A stretch of 64,000 nucleotides of DNA from Halobacillus alkaliphilus (GTDB taxonomy: Bacteria; Bacillota; Bacilli; Bacillales; Halobacillaceae), in NCBI RefSeq assembly GCF_900113125.1, contig NZ_FOOG01000008.1:56548-120547 (forward strand), in the 5' to 3' direction. Below are positions 32,800 through 42,214 of this stretch, one piece after another. The translations under genes and the position numbers were made by a program. Every line of letters starts with the position of its first letter. Position 1 is the first letter of the stretch. The notes under the pieces were generated by a model. The model was given only the letters and a program-made list of their open reading frames with translations, was not told the DNA's origin and did not search any database.

Positions 32800-34281
32800 A
32801 TTAGAAATTATCTTAAAGCCTTTGTAGTCTTGGTTTTCCTGGTCGCTGTGAACATTTTTCTCATTCCAAGTGTACACGCAGAAGCGCAAATTGCAGATAA
32901 ATGCAGCTTCGATCAGTCAGAGGGCGTGAACCCTGAACAGCAAACCATCAATTGCCTTTTAACAGAGGCGGCAGTTAAGTATGATGTACCTCCTGAAATT
33001 GTTAAAGCTGTTGCTGAAAAAGAAAGCGCCTGGAAACAGTATGAAGACAACAAGCCGCTTATTTCCGAAGATGGCGGAATTGGGATCATGCAGGTGACGC
33101 AGAAAAGTAACTATGATGATTCACGCTTAAAGCAGGATATCGTTTATAATATTGAAGCTGGTGTCGAGATCTTAAACCAAATGTATGATCGAAACGATCT
33201 GCCATCCATCAATAAAAGTGAAGGATCTGTTAACGCATACCAAAGAAATTATATAGAAAACTGGTATTTCGCTGTAATGGCCTATAATGGTATTAAACCA
33301 GTGAATAGTCCTGTACTCCAGGAGAATGGTGACGAGAATAAAGAAGCTTATCAAGAAGAAGTGTTTGAGATCATCGAAAGAAACATGGACCGCGAACTTG
33401 GGAAATTAGATTTTTCAAGGGATGATTTTGATTATGATCCTTCAAAAAAAGATAACATAAGGTTTGTAACTTTGGATTATCGTTTCCTGGAGCCATTTAC
33501 TTCTTCCAACTACTTTTATAAAAAGGGGCAGACCGTTGGAGCCGTTCAAGAGGTTAACTTGCGCTCGCAACCTACTACTTCCAACGTGAACGTAATAGGG
33601 AAAGTGAAAGAGGGAGAACACCTGACGATTGAAAGCTCCTACACGTATGAAAAAAGTCCAGACAGTTTAAATCCATTTGTCTGGTATAAAGTCGAAAAAG
33701 AGAACGGAACCAAGGGCTATGTAGCATCAAATTATTTAAGAAACAAATTTAAAGATGTTCCTGCTGGTCATTATGCTGAGGAAAATATCGATCAATTATA
33801 CGATATGAATATACTCAGAGGTCACAGTGAAGATAAATTCGGGATGAAAGAGAATTTAATTCGTATTCATGCTGCTATGCTTTTTGTACGTGCTGAGAAT
33901 CTTTCATTGACCGATCGTCCGGACCCTGGTTTTGTGGATGTATCACCTGAGAACCGTTATTTTGATACTGTATCTGCGGTAGCTGATGAAGGTATTTTTA
34001 ACGGAGACGAGAAAGGATACTTTCATATAGAAGATGATTTGAAGCGGAGTGAAATGGCTGTCCTGTTGCAGAATGTCTATAATTTTGAGGAATCGTCGAA
34101 AGAGCATCCGTTTGTGGATGTAAAAGATAACATATGGTATGACGAATCAGTAAATCGTCTGTATCATGCAGGGATAACTTCTGGAGTAAGTGCCGACCAG
34201 TACGGCCCATCAGAAACGGTGACAAGAGAGCAATTTGCTGCCTTTTTGATTCGATCCATTGAATATCAGAAGAAGAATTAA
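32800..34281 (+). CDS. Secreted SLT transglycosylase with SH3 and SLH domains
   Basis: Surface peptidoglycan hydrolase of about 493 residues: signal peptide to VHA, lytic-transglycosylase-like domain (about 50-170; KESAWKQ with candidate catalytic Glu, GIGIMQVT), SH3b domain (about 245-310; VNLRSQPTTSNVNVIG, GYVASNYL) and SLH repeats to the end (FKDVPAGHYAEENIDQLY, FVDVSPENRYFDTV, FVDVKDNIWYDESVN). SLH modules attach to pyruvylated wall polymer. The first ATG/GTG/TTG in frame is TTG 32830, which has no ribosome site and a signal peptide without basic residues; ATT 32800 lies nine bases after AGAAGGAG and gives RNYLK before the hydrophobic core, so I prefer ATT. Confidence 0.8.
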   Translation: MRNYLKAFVVLVFLVAVNIFLIPSVHAEAQIADKCSFDQSEGVNPEQQTINCLLTEAAVKYDVPPEIVKAVAEKESAWKQYEDNKPLISEDGGIGIMQVTQKSNYDDSRLKQDIVYNIEAGVEILNQMYDRNDLPSINKSEGSVNAYQRNYIENWYFAVMAYNGIKPVNSPVLQENGDENKEAYQEEVFEIIERNMDRELGKLDFSRDDFDYDPSKKDNIRFVTLDYRFLEPFTSSNYFYKKGQTVGAVQEVNLRSQPTTSNVNVIGKVKEGEHLTIESSYTYEKSPDSLNPFVWYKVEKENGTKGYVASNYLRNKFKDVPAGHYAEENIDQLYDMNILRGHSEDKFGMKENLIRIHAAMLFVRAENLSLTDRPDPGFVDVSPENRYFDTVSAVADEGIFNGDEKGYFHIEDDLKRSEMAVLLQNVYNFEESSKEHPFVDVKDNIWYDESVNRLYHAGITSGVSADQYGPSETVTREQFAAFLIRSIEYQKKN

Positions 34282-34297
34282 AGCTTCAACTATTAAC

Positions 34298-34322
34298 TCC
34301 GGCTTCGGCCGGAATTTTTTTT
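34298..34322 (+). terminator. Terminator with UUCG tetraloop
   Basis: TCCGGC-TTCG-GCCGGA followed by AA and eight T. Confidence 0.93.
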
Positions 34323-34393
34323 GGTAAAAATGGATGAGTTTTACCATTGCGGACATACTAGTGGTCGTAATCATTAAAAAAGGAGGAATACAA

Positions 34394-34693
34394 ATGAAGT
34401 CTCTATCAATTAAGTTACTAATTGCTATGCTGATGGTTTCCCTTCTAGGTGCCTGTGGTACGGATGAAGAACCAATGGGTAAAGAAGAGAATGACACAGA
34501 ACAGAACATGAATCAGGAAGAGAACAAAGAAGAAGATCAAATGAATGAAGACGGTATGAATGAGGACGACAAAGAAAATATGGATCAAGAAGATATGACG
34601 GATGGGGAAAATGATGCTACGGAAGAAGATATGACCAACGAAGATACCATGGAGAATGACATGACAGAAAACGAAAATGAAGAGAATCAATAA
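34394..34693 (+). CDS. Small acidic repetitive lipoprotein
   Basis: A 99-residue lipoprotein: signal peptide with lipobox LLGAC (Cys at about 21), then a low-complexity tail of Glu, Asp, Asn, Met and Gln with repeats such as MNEDGMNEDD and DMTNEDTMENDMTENEN. Strongly negative charge suits a halophile surface. AAAAAGGAGG precedes ATG 34394. No known domain; role unknown. Confidence 0.72.
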   Translation: MKSLSIKLLIAMLMVSLLGACGTDEEPMGKEENDTEQNMNQEENKEEDQMNEDGMNEDDKENMDQEDMTDGENDATEEDMTNEDTMENDMTENENEENQ

Positions 34694-34695
34694 TG

Positions 34696-34724
34696 AAAAA
34701 GCCGCTAATTTTAGCGGCTTTTAT
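34696..34724. terminator. Bidirectional terminator
   Basis: AAAGCCGCTAA / TTAGCGGCTTT with A-run on the left and T-run on the right; serves the lipoprotein gene and the convergent small gene, whose stop codon lies in it. Confidence 0.85.
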
Positions 34725-34896
34725 GATGGCTGTTAGAGGATAAGAAAACGGAAATAATAACCATACATATGCCGCCCACGGTTAGAAAGGGAACAAAAAA
34801 ATGAAAAGCCGACAGAAAGTCTAGTAAAAACAATCCAATACCAATTAGAAAAGAAATAAAGCCGCTGACCGCCAGCGTTTTTGCCGTCTTATTCAA
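34711..34896 (-). CDS. Small two-helix membrane protein
   Basis: A 61-residue protein with helices at about 8-26 and 34-52 and a basic C-terminus (HHKSR). TTG start at 34896 with AGGGG seven to eight bases upstream on the minus strand. Its stop is within the shared terminator. No family recognised. Confidence 0.6.
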   Translation of the reverse strand: MNKTAKTLAVSGFISFLIGIGLFLLDFLSAFHFFVPFLTVGGICMVIISVFLSSNSHHKSR

Positions 34897-35218
34897 TAGA
34901 TCCCCTGCTTTCTAAAAGAAATACATGCAGATGTCTTTTTGTATATCATGATGTGGGTGGTCTATTGGTGTACCATAAGTGAGCTTGTCTAAGTCTTTAT
35001 CTACATATTGAACGGACGCTTACATGTTATATCGGTGAAGAAAATGAAATATAAACAATTTTCCGGACTCTTTAAAACTAAGTCCGACTATTTGAAATTG
35101 ATTGGAAAATCCGTTTCGCTTATGTAGAATAGAGGTAAGATACACATTAATAAATACTTTATAATTTTACGTTTCTTGGTTTTATTGGTGTGGAATAAGC
35201 GAATAGAGGTGATTATTA
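34897..35218. other. Gene-free spacer
   Basis: AT-rich 322 bases between divergent genes. A possible TTGATT-17-TATGTA promoter lies about 100 bases before the 206-residue gene at 35219; otherwise I see nothing. Confidence 0.4.
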
Positions 35219-35839
35219 ATGAAATACAGAACGGTAAGCGATTTAAAGGACTTACTTTTAGAAGACTTTGAAAGTGTAGTCAACAAAATTCCACAAGAAA
35301 AACTGGACGTTTACCTCTATCTTCATAGAGAGTTCCAGAATACTTACGTACCGGAGGATAGTTTATATCAATTTATCTTTCGTTATTTTTTCCGATTAGA
35401 CAATCCCAGCTTAACGAATGAGTTCGAAACATCCTACTTTAAGTTGATGGAAGAACAGAGAAACGAGGAAAGACCAAACATTGTACAAATTACAAAGAGC
35501 TTGTACGAGATTAAGAACCACAAAGGCAACCCGACCATGCAGTTCCCATTAGCGGCTTCCATGCTGCATGCGATCAATCCTCAATTCCCAACATACGATA
35601 GTGATATAGTGAAAGCATTCGACTTTTCTTCAACTTATCACTTGTCCGGTTTTGAGAAGAAGATGAAGCGTTACATGAAACAATATCAACATGCTTACAA
35701 AACTTATAATGAATTAATTGATGATGAAGCTATGGAGCCCATGTTCAGGCACTTTGATGAACGTTTTCGCGATTATAATCTTCCAAAGGTCAAAAAGTTG
35801 GACTTAATGACAGCACAACTCGGAAATATTATTCAATAA
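35219..35839 (+). CDS. Hypothetical all-helical protein
   Basis: A 206-residue cytosolic protein with no signal or membrane segment. The block FPLAASMLHAINPQFPTYDSDIVKAF resembles the 'K-LLH-x-P-x-xPxYDS-x-V' segment of some HhH/OGG-like or phage-defence-associated helical proteins, but the helix-hairpin-helix and catalytic Lys/Asp of a glycosylase are not evident. Function unassigned. GAGGTGATT precedes ATG 35219. Flanked by its own terminator, so monocistronic. Confidence 0.65.
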   Translation: MKYRTVSDLKDLLLEDFESVVNKIPQEKLDVYLYLHREFQNTYVPEDSLYQFIFRYFFRLDNPSLTNEFETSYFKLMEEQRNEERPNIVQITKSLYEIKNHKGNPTMQFPLAASMLHAINPQFPTYDSDIVKAFDFSSTYHLSGFEKKMKRYMKQYQHAYKTYNELIDDEAMEPMFRHFDERFRDYNLPKVKKLDLMTAQLGNIIQ

Positions 35840-35845
35840 AAATAA

Positions 35846-35875
35846 CCGGATCCGGCCCAGGGTCCGGCTTTTTTT
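35846..35875 (+). terminator. Terminator
   Basis: CCGGATCC / GGGTCCGG stem (35846-35853, 35860-35867), then CTTTTTTT. Confidence 0.88.
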
Positions 35876-35922
35876 ATGAGTACTTTTTTAAATTCTCAAT
35901 TTAATCTATTTTCCAGAAAAAG

Positions 35923-35988
35923 TGACACAATATTGTCATTTTAGAGTGTTTTATACAAGTTGCATTACAATCCGTACTTTAGTAACAT
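35923..35988 (+). promoter_or_regulatory. Palindrome and candidate promoter before the RND operon
   Basis: TGACA-N6-TGTCA at 35923-35938 is an operator-like inverted repeat; 22 bases on is TTGCAT (35960-35965), 17-base spacer, TAACAT (35983-35988). The rest of the 320-base gap (35876-36160) shows no gene. No regulator gene is adjacent. Confidence 0.4.
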
Positions 35989-36160
35989 TATTCATAATTA
36001 TGACTACTTGGTCAGAATGAAATTGAACGTGAGTGAAGGAATGGAAGTTGTTCTCGAGGAGACACTACGGAAATGAAAAGGTTACATAATCGCCCTCGTA
36101 CACTATTTTTTTTGGATTGTTAAATGAGCTGCTTAGATATAGAAGGAGAGGAAGTCTTAC

Positions 36161-37504
36161 ATGAAAAGAATAGCCGTGCTGATATTTCTATTAATTTTTC
36201 TGGCCGCCTGTTCAAACGACAACACGGAAGAAGAAACAGAGGAAAGAGTAACACCGGTAGAAGTTGAACAAGTCCAGACAGAGGATTTTGTCATAAATCG
36301 CGAAATAATTGGACGAACTACAACTTCTGATACGACCCCCGTTATTTCTGAAACCCCAGGAGAGCTGGTTACGCTGAACGTTTCCAAGGGAGATCGGATT
36401 GAAGAAGGACAGCAAATCGGTGTGGTGGATCCTGGTGATGGTGAAAGTCAGGTTGAACTGCAGCAAATCGCAGTGCGCCAAGCAGAAAAACAGCTCGAAA
36501 ATGCTCAGATTTCTAAAGAGCAGGCGGAAAGCGGCCTTGAAAATGCGCAAGATCAGCTAGAATTAGCTGAAGAGGCGGAAGATGCTCAAGAAAGTCAAAA
36601 TGAGCAGTCCCAAGAGATGGCTAAGCAGCAATACGAGCAAGCCCAGGGACTTGCAGATCAAACGAAATCACTTTTTGAAGAAGGAATCATTCCTGAGGTT
36701 CTATATCAGCAGGCTCAAAGCAGGGCTGATCAGGCCCAGGCTCAGCTTAAGCAGCTGCAGGGAGGAGCGCAGCAATCTTCAGGTGTAGCTCAAGCTGAGG
36801 CGCAGGTAGATCAGGCTCGTCAGCAGCTGGAACAAGCGAGGATTGCTGTCGATCAGGCTGAACTGCAGGTAGAGCAGGCGAATGTACAGCTGAACCAAAC
36901 GCAGGATCAAACCTCAAACAAAATTATTAAAGCCCCGGCTACTGGTGAGATTGCTTCCCTTGAAGCAACGGAAGGCGCACTCGTAACGAATCAGCAGCCC
37001 TTTGCTACCATTGTAGGGTTGAACCCTATGACAGTAACAGCTTCGATTACAGCTGAGCAGCTTTCTCTATTCAACAATGGAGATGAACTGGAAGTGGAAA
37101 TTAGTACGTTGGATGAGAAGGTAACTTCTACTGTAGAATCCGTGTCTTCTATTCCTGACGATACGGGTCTTTATCCTGTTGAAGCAGCGGTTGAAAATGG
37201 CGAAGAGAATATCAAACCAGGCATGATGGCTACTTTTTTACTGCCTGAAACGGTAGTGGAAAACAGTTTGGTTGTACCAACGGATGCCGTAATGGAAGAA
37301 GGTAATCAATCTTACATTTACCACGTAGAAGATGAGAAAGCTGTACGTGTAGATGTGGAAGTAGTAGAAGCTCAAACCGAACGCACAGCCATTAATGCTG
37401 AACTTCCTGAAGATGCTCAAGTTATCACCACAGGGCAGCTGACCCTGACCGATGGTGGAAAAGTGACAATCATGGAGGAGGACGAACAGAGTGAAGCTAG
37501 TTAA
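36161..37504 (+). CDS. RND efflux adaptor lipoprotein (HlyD/AcrA family)
   Basis: Membrane fusion protein of 447 residues anchored by a lipobox (LAACS, Cys about 18). Order: short N-terminal beta part, lipoyl half-motif (about 62-90), a long Gln/Ala/Glu-rich alpha-hairpin (about 105-245), second lipoyl half (KAPATGEIASLEA), beta-barrel and membrane-proximal domain (VVPTDAVMEEGNQSYIYHV). Ribosome site AAGGAGAGGAAG. Overlaps the pump gene by 14 bases. Confidence 0.9.
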   Translation: MKRIAVLIFLLIFLAACSNDNTEEETEERVTPVEVEQVQTEDFVINREIIGRTTTSDTTPVISETPGELVTLNVSKGDRIEEGQQIGVVDPGDGESQVELQQIAVRQAEKQLENAQISKEQAESGLENAQDQLELAEEAEDAQESQNEQSQEMAKQQYEQAQGLADQTKSLFEEGIIPEVLYQQAQSRADQAQAQLKQLQGGAQQSSGVAQAEAQVDQARQQLEQARIAVDQAELQVEQANVQLNQTQDQTSNKIIKAPATGEIASLEATEGALVTNQQPFATIVGLNPMTVTASITAEQLSLFNNGDELEVEISTLDEKVTSTVESVSSIPDDTGLYPVEAAVENGEENIKPGMMATFLLPETVVENSLVVPTDAVMEEGNQSYIYHVEDEKAVRVDVEVVEAQTERTAINAELPEDAQVITTGQLTLTDGGKVTIMEEDEQSEAS

Positions 37505-40500
37505 TCTGTCTGTCAAGCGACCTGTCGGGGTTATCATGATTGTCGCAGCTATTCTTGCTTTAGGATTTGTTTCTTTACGAAGCCTGACGATTGATCTCTA
37601 TCCGGAAATTGACCTGCCCATTGCTGTAGTTTCTACTTCCTATGAAGGAGCAGCACCGCAAGAGGTAGAAGAACTGGTCAGCCGGCCCGTCGAATCATCC
37701 GTAAGTTCGATTGAAGGTCTTGAAGTGCTCCAGTCCCAATCGCAGGCTGGGGCTTCACTCGTTCTTTTGCAATTTAATACGGGAGTAGATTTGGATAGTA
37801 CCTTGCTTGAGGTGAGGGAAAACGTAGACCAGGCGCGGGCTGCCCTTCCAGATGGAGCGGGAGAACCTAGTGTTCTGCGCTTTGATCCACAGCAGCTCCC
37901 GATCATGACGGTTGGATTATCAGGTGATGATCCTGAAGAATTACAGCAAGTGGCTGAGAACAGGCTTGTTCCTTTCCTGGAAAGGCAGGAAGGTGTGGCA
38001 TCTGTAAGTATTGAAGGCGGCAAGGTACGAGAAGCACAAGTATTGGTGGATCGTGCTCAGATGGCTCATTACGGGCTTGATTCCCAAACCATTGTCCAAA
38101 CATTGAATGCGTCCAACCAGTCAGCCTCTGCAGGGGCTGTAGATAAAGGACAAAAAGACCTGCAGATCAGAATCGATGGGGAATTCGAGTCGATTGAAGA
38201 TGTCCGCAGTACGATTCTACAATCTCCATCCGGCGCGCAGGTAACGCTGGATCAAATAGCAGAAGTGGAAGAAAAACTCACCAATTCCAATACAGTCGCG
38301 AAAGTAAATGGTTCTTCTTCGGTTGTACTCTCGGTTCTTAAGAAAACCGATGCGAATACCGTAGAAGCAGCTGATAACGTTCGAGAGGCACTTGAGGAAG
38401 GAAGTGTAGATCTTCCGGAAAATGTAAGTTCGGAAATTGTGCTGGATACCTCTGAATTTATAAAGATTTCAATTAACAGTGTCGTGCTTAACATTATTCT
38501 CGGCGGCATTTTCTCTATTCTTGTTTTACTATTGTTCCTGAAAAGTATCAGGGCCACTCTTGTAATTGGTATCTCCATACCAATTGCGATTATTTCAACG
38601 TTTACCCTTATGTATTTTACAGGGGAAACATTAAATGTGTTAACGATGGGTGGACTTGCTTTAGGCATAGGGATGATGGTGGATAGTTCCATCGTCATAC
38701 TAGAAAATATCGTCAGCTACCGGCAGCGGGGTTACTCGATGGTGGAAGCAGCTAAAGAGGGAGCTTCTGAACTGGCTCCAGCAGTAGTGGCTTCAGCTAC
38801 TACAACGCTTGTCGTATTTTTACCAATTATATTTGTTGAAGGGATTGCTTCCGAGCTATTTACACCTTTAGCGTTGACTATTATGTTTGCTTTAATTGCA
38901 TCGCTGGCTGTATCGGTAACCTTAATCCCTATGCTTTCCTCAAAATTGTTAACGAAATCATTGAAAGATAGCGGACGGCGTTACTGGTTTGATCGATTCC
39001 TTGATAAAGTAAATGATAAATATCGCTCTTTACTGCGAAGGGTATTAAAATTTAGAAAGACAACTATAGCCATTACTGTGGCTTTAATAGCAGGAAGTGC
39101 GGCTTTAGTACCTCTAATTGGAACAGAATTCATACCTCCTTCTGATCAGGGTCAAATTGAAGTGAGTGTGGAAATGCCGGCCGGCACGTCTATTGAAGAT
39201 ACAGAAGAGTTTACAAACCAAATTGATTCACGAATTGAAGAATTCGGAGACGTTATTGATGTCAGCTACTTATCTGTTGGTGGAGGCGGCATGGGGAGCG
39301 TTGGGAATGGCTCCTCTGATCAGGCTTCTTACACTATACAACTGGTGGATCCAGATCAACGGGAAAGGACCACACAGCGAGTAATGGAACAGCTGGATGA
39401 ATCTCTGAGCGGCCTGGCTGGTGCTGAAGTTCAAGTTAGTGAATTGAATGCAGGACTGGGCACAGGAGCCCCGCTTCAAGTACAGCTGAATGGTGATGAC
39501 TTTGAAGTCCTTTCCCAGTTAGCCAATCAGGTTTCTTATGTTATGAATCAAGTCGAGGGCGTGAGCAATGCTACTTCTTCTACGGAGGAAGGGCGTCCGG
39601 AAATGCGAATTAATGTAAACCGGGAAAAAGCGGCGCAGTATGGTCTTTCATACCAGCAGGTGATTGGACAGACTCAGCTTGCGTTTAATGGTCAAATTGC
39701 TACCCGATATCGCCAGGGCGGCGACGAACTTGATGTCCGGTTGATTTTACCGGAAGATGAGAGACAGACGATTTCTGACTTGGAAGGAATGACGGTACAA
39801 ACGCCTAATGGAGGACTTGTTCCGCTGGCATCTATTGCTGAACTTGAACAAGTCCAAGGTCCTGTTACGCTGCTTCGCCAGGACCAGCAGCCGCAAGTCA
39901 ATGTGGAATCGGAAGTCGCGGGACGGGACCTGGGAAGCGTGACAGAGGATGTTCGAGAAGAATTGGAGAGCCTGAACATGCCTGATGGCTATTCCTTTGA
40001 AATTGGAGGACAGGCACAGGACATGCAGGAAGCCTTTGGGGATCTTTCCTTAGCGTTAATCTTCTCGCTCTTCCTGGTCTACGCCGTAATGGCCATTCAA
40101 TTTGAAAACTTCCTGTTTCCGTTCATCATTATGTTCTCCTTGCCTGCAACTCTAATCGGTATAACCGGCGGTCTGTTTATTACGAATTTACCGTTCAGTC
40201 TGCCAGCGTTTGTAGGAATTATTATGCTCGCAGGTATTGTGGTCAACAACGCCATTGTCCTTGTGGACTATATTAATATTCTGCGAAGGAAATCTTACGA
40301 TCGTTATGAAGCTATTCTTGAAGCTGGACCGAGCCGCCTGCGTCCTATCCTTATGACGACGCTGACAACGGTCCTTGGAATGGTGCCCCTGGCCATAGGG
40401 ATCGGCCGCGGTGCGGAAGCTCAGCAGCCGCTAGCCGTTACAATTATCTTTGGTTTAACGGTGTCCAGTTTCTTTACACTTATCTTAATACCGGTGGTTT

Positions 40501-40577
40501 ATACGTACCTTGACGATTTATCCAATAAGATCACCGGAAAGTTTCGTAAAAACAAAACAGAAGAAACAACAGAATAA
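37491..40577 (+). CDS. RND-family efflux pump (SwrC/AcrB type)
   Basis: Proton-driven exporter of 1028 residues with the duplicated 1+5 helix topology: helix 1 at about 11-30, two large extracellular loops, helix blocks near 335-470 and 860-1000. Helix 4 carries [20 protein letters not shown] with the acidic residues expected for proton relay. GTG 37491 start follows GGAGGAGGAC. Closest functional model known to me is B. subtilis SwrC (YerP), which exports surfactin; substrate here is unknown. Confidence 0.92.
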   Translation: MKLVNLSVKRPVGVIMIVAAILALGFVSLRSLTIDLYPEIDLPIAVVSTSYEGAAPQEVEELVSRPVESSVSSIEGLEVLQSQSQAGASLVLLQFNTGVDLDSTLLEVRENVDQARAALPDGAGEPSVLRFDPQQLPIMTVGLSGDDPEELQQVAENRLVPFLERQEGVASVSIEGGKVREAQVLVDRAQMAHYGLDSQTIVQTLNASNQSASAGAVDKGQKDLQIRIDGEFESIEDVRSTILQSPSGAQVTLDQIAEVEEKLTNSNTVAKVNGSSSVVLSVLKKTDANTVEAADNVREALEEGSVDLPENVSSEIVLDTSEFIKISINSVVLNIILGGIFSILVLLLFLKSIRATLVIGISIPIAIISTFTLMYFTGETLNVLTMGGLALGIGMMVDSSIVILENIVSYRQRGYSMVEAAKEGASELAPAVVASATTTLVVFLPIIFVEGIASELFTPLALTIMFALIASLAVSVTLIPMLSSKLLTKSLKDSGRRYWFDRFLDKVNDKYRSLLRRVLKFRKTTIAITVALIAGSAALVPLIGTEFIPPSDQGQIEVSVEMPAGTSIEDTEEFTNQIDSRIEEFGDVIDVSYLSVGGGGMGSVGNGSSDQASYTIQLVDPDQRERTTQRVMEQLDESLSGLAGAEVQVSELNAGLGTGAPLQVQLNGDDFEVLSQLANQVSYVMNQVEGVSNATSSTEEGRPEMRINVNREKAAQYGLSYQQVIGQTQLAFNGQIATRYRQGGDELDVRLILPEDERQTISDLEGMTVQTPNGGLVPLASIAELEQVQGPVTLLRQDQQPQVNVESEVAGRDLGSVTEDVREELESLNMPDGYSFEIGGQAQDMQEAFGDLSLALIFSLFLVYAVMAIQFENFLFPFIIMFSLPATLIGITGGLFITNLPFSLPAFVGIIMLAGIVVNNAIVLVDYINILRRKSYDRYEAILEAGPSRLRPILMTTLTTVLGMVPLAIGIGRGAEAQQPLAVTIIFGLTVSSFFTLILIPVVYTYLDDLSNKITGKFRKNKTEETTE

Positions 40578-40592
40578 GACTTCTATTTATTG

Positions 40593-40637
40593 CCACCTCA
40601 GGTCATCCATAATTTGGATGACCTGAGGTGTTTTTTA
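40593..40637 (+). terminator. Palindromic terminator, repeat family copy 2
   Basis: 16-bp arms CACCTCAGGTCATCCA (40594-40609) and complement (40615-40630), then six T. Confidence 0.92.
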
Positions 40638-40764
40638 TTTAAAAGAAATTAATAAAAGAAATTAATAAAAAAAGTGATCCAATTGATTTTAGTAGACGAT
40701 AGCTATGTGAAAAGCAAATCACTCAACGGAAAAAAATAAAAAAATCAAAAGGAGAGATGAGAGC

Positions 40765-42108
40765 ATGAAATCATTAAAGAAGATTTTGATCATTATGATG
40801 GCGATACTGCTATTAGCACCATCCGCAGCATTGGCTGATAACCACGGGGACACGAAGGCGACAGTTAAAACCCCTGCCGCGGATCTAAGAGCGGATTTGG
40901 ACAAGCTGTTATCTGAACACTTTGTACTGGCTACTACGTTTATGATGAAATCCTATGAGGACGCTGAAGATGCCGAGCAGGTTTGGAATAAGCTCGATCA
41001 AAATGCGCAGGATATGACACCGGCGATCGCTTCTGTGTACGGGGAAGAAGCAGCGGCACAGTTCGAGGATATTTTCAGAGGACATAATGATTACTCAGAT
41101 GATTTTGTGAAAGCGGCAAAGAATGATGACCCGGAAGCTCGTAAAGCGGCTGAACAGGAAGTAGAAGAATTTGTGAATGAATTTGGAGCATTTTTATCAA
41201 AAGCAACAGAAGGAAACCTGTCTGAAGAAGCAGCCCAAAAAGTACTTGCTGCACATGAAGAGGACGTAATTAACGTTTTTGACCACTATGTAAATGAAGA
41301 ATATCAAAAGGCTTACCAATCATTCCGCGAAGGATTCCATCGCATGTTTGATATTAGTAAAGCCCTGTCCACAGCTATTACGACCCAAATGCCGGACAAA
41401 TTCGAACATACAAAAGCCGATGCTAAGGCAGCAGATCTTCGTTCGAACTTGAACGCACTGGCATCTGAGCACTTTGCATTGGCCACCCTTGAAATGCAAA
41501 AAGGATTCAATCAATCTCCTGATTATGATTTTGTAACCTGGGCAGAAAATGAACATACGAAAGACTTTACAGCAACAATTGAGTCTCTTTATGGAGAAGA
41601 AGGGGCAGAGCAATTTGAGAAAGTTTGGCAGCAGGATCATATTACAGCTCAGTCTGATATAGTAACAGCAACTTTGGAAAGCAATGAAGAAGCACGTATG
41701 GATGCAGAAGAAAGCTTGAAAATGTTTGCAGAAGATTTCGGGACTTTCTTAGCTGCCGCAACGGAAGGCAATCTTCCTCAACAAGCCGCAACTGAAGCGG
41801 TATGGACCCATGAAGAAGATGTTCTTGAAACGTTTGATCACTATGCAGCGGAGGATTATGAAGCTGCTTACAACAGCTTCCGCGAGGGATATGGTTTTAT
41901 GTTTGGTATCGGTGAAACTCTTGGAGATGCGATAGCTAAACAAATGCCAGATCAGTTCGCTAACGATCAAATGCCCGAAGAAATGCCTGATACAGGAATG
42001 GGCGGTATGAGTGGAGCAGGTTCACTATCTGCATGGGCCTGGGCAGCATTTGGAATTCTTGCTCTTCTCTCAGGAGGAGTGCTTTATAGAAAGAAATCTA
42101 ATCAATAA
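40765..42108 (+). CDS. Wall-anchored protein with two tandem helical repeats
   Basis: A 447-residue exported protein: signal peptide ending ALA-DN (about 25), two homologous all-helical repeats (about 40-218 and 224-400) that share SEHFxLAT, YGEExAxQFE, ATEGNL, HEEDVxxxFDHY and SFREGxxxMF, then a sorting signal: MPDTG (407-411), hydrophobic helix, RKK tail. MPDTG is a variant LPxTG motif. Conserved His and Glu in each repeat could bind metal (inference). The next gene encodes a sortase. GGAGAGATGAGAGC precedes ATG 40765. Confidence 0.85.
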   Translation: MKSLKKILIIMMAILLLAPSAALADNHGDTKATVKTPAADLRADLDKLLSEHFVLATTFMMKSYEDAEDAEQVWNKLDQNAQDMTPAIASVYGEEAAAQFEDIFRGHNDYSDDFVKAAKNDDPEARKAAEQEVEEFVNEFGAFLSKATEGNLSEEAAQKVLAAHEEDVINVFDHYVNEEYQKAYQSFREGFHRMFDISKALSTAITTQMPDKFEHTKADAKAADLRSNLNALASEHFALATLEMQKGFNQSPDYDFVTWAENEHTKDFTATIESLYGEEGAEQFEKVWQQDHITAQSDIVTATLESNEEARMDAEESLKMFAEDFGTFLAAATEGNLPQQAATEAVWTHEEDVLETFDHYAAEDYEAAYNSFREGYGFMFGIGETLGDAIAKQMPDQFANDQMPEEMPDTGMGGMSGAGSLSAWAWAAFGILALLSGGVLYRKKSNQ

Positions 42109-42138
42109 ATTCGCTTCACAAGATCCGGTTCGTTAGAC

Positions 42139-42170
42139 TTAAGAAGAGAGGAAGCACCTCTCTTCTTAAT
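42139..42170 (+). terminator. Hairpin between substrate and sortase genes
   Basis: Perfect 13-bp arms TTAAGAAGAGAGG and complement (42139-42151, 42157-42169), followed by TTGTTTT. Likely partial terminator setting substrate over enzyme. Confidence 0.7.
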
Positions 42171-42214
42171 TGTTTTAAAGAATAATAACCAATAAACGAA
42201 AAAGGTGATGGGTT

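Noticed and set aside
34445..34690. 81-codon minus frame opposite the acidic lipoprotein
   Set aside because: A hydrophobic shadow created by the repetitive GAA/GAT/AAT codons on the plus strand.
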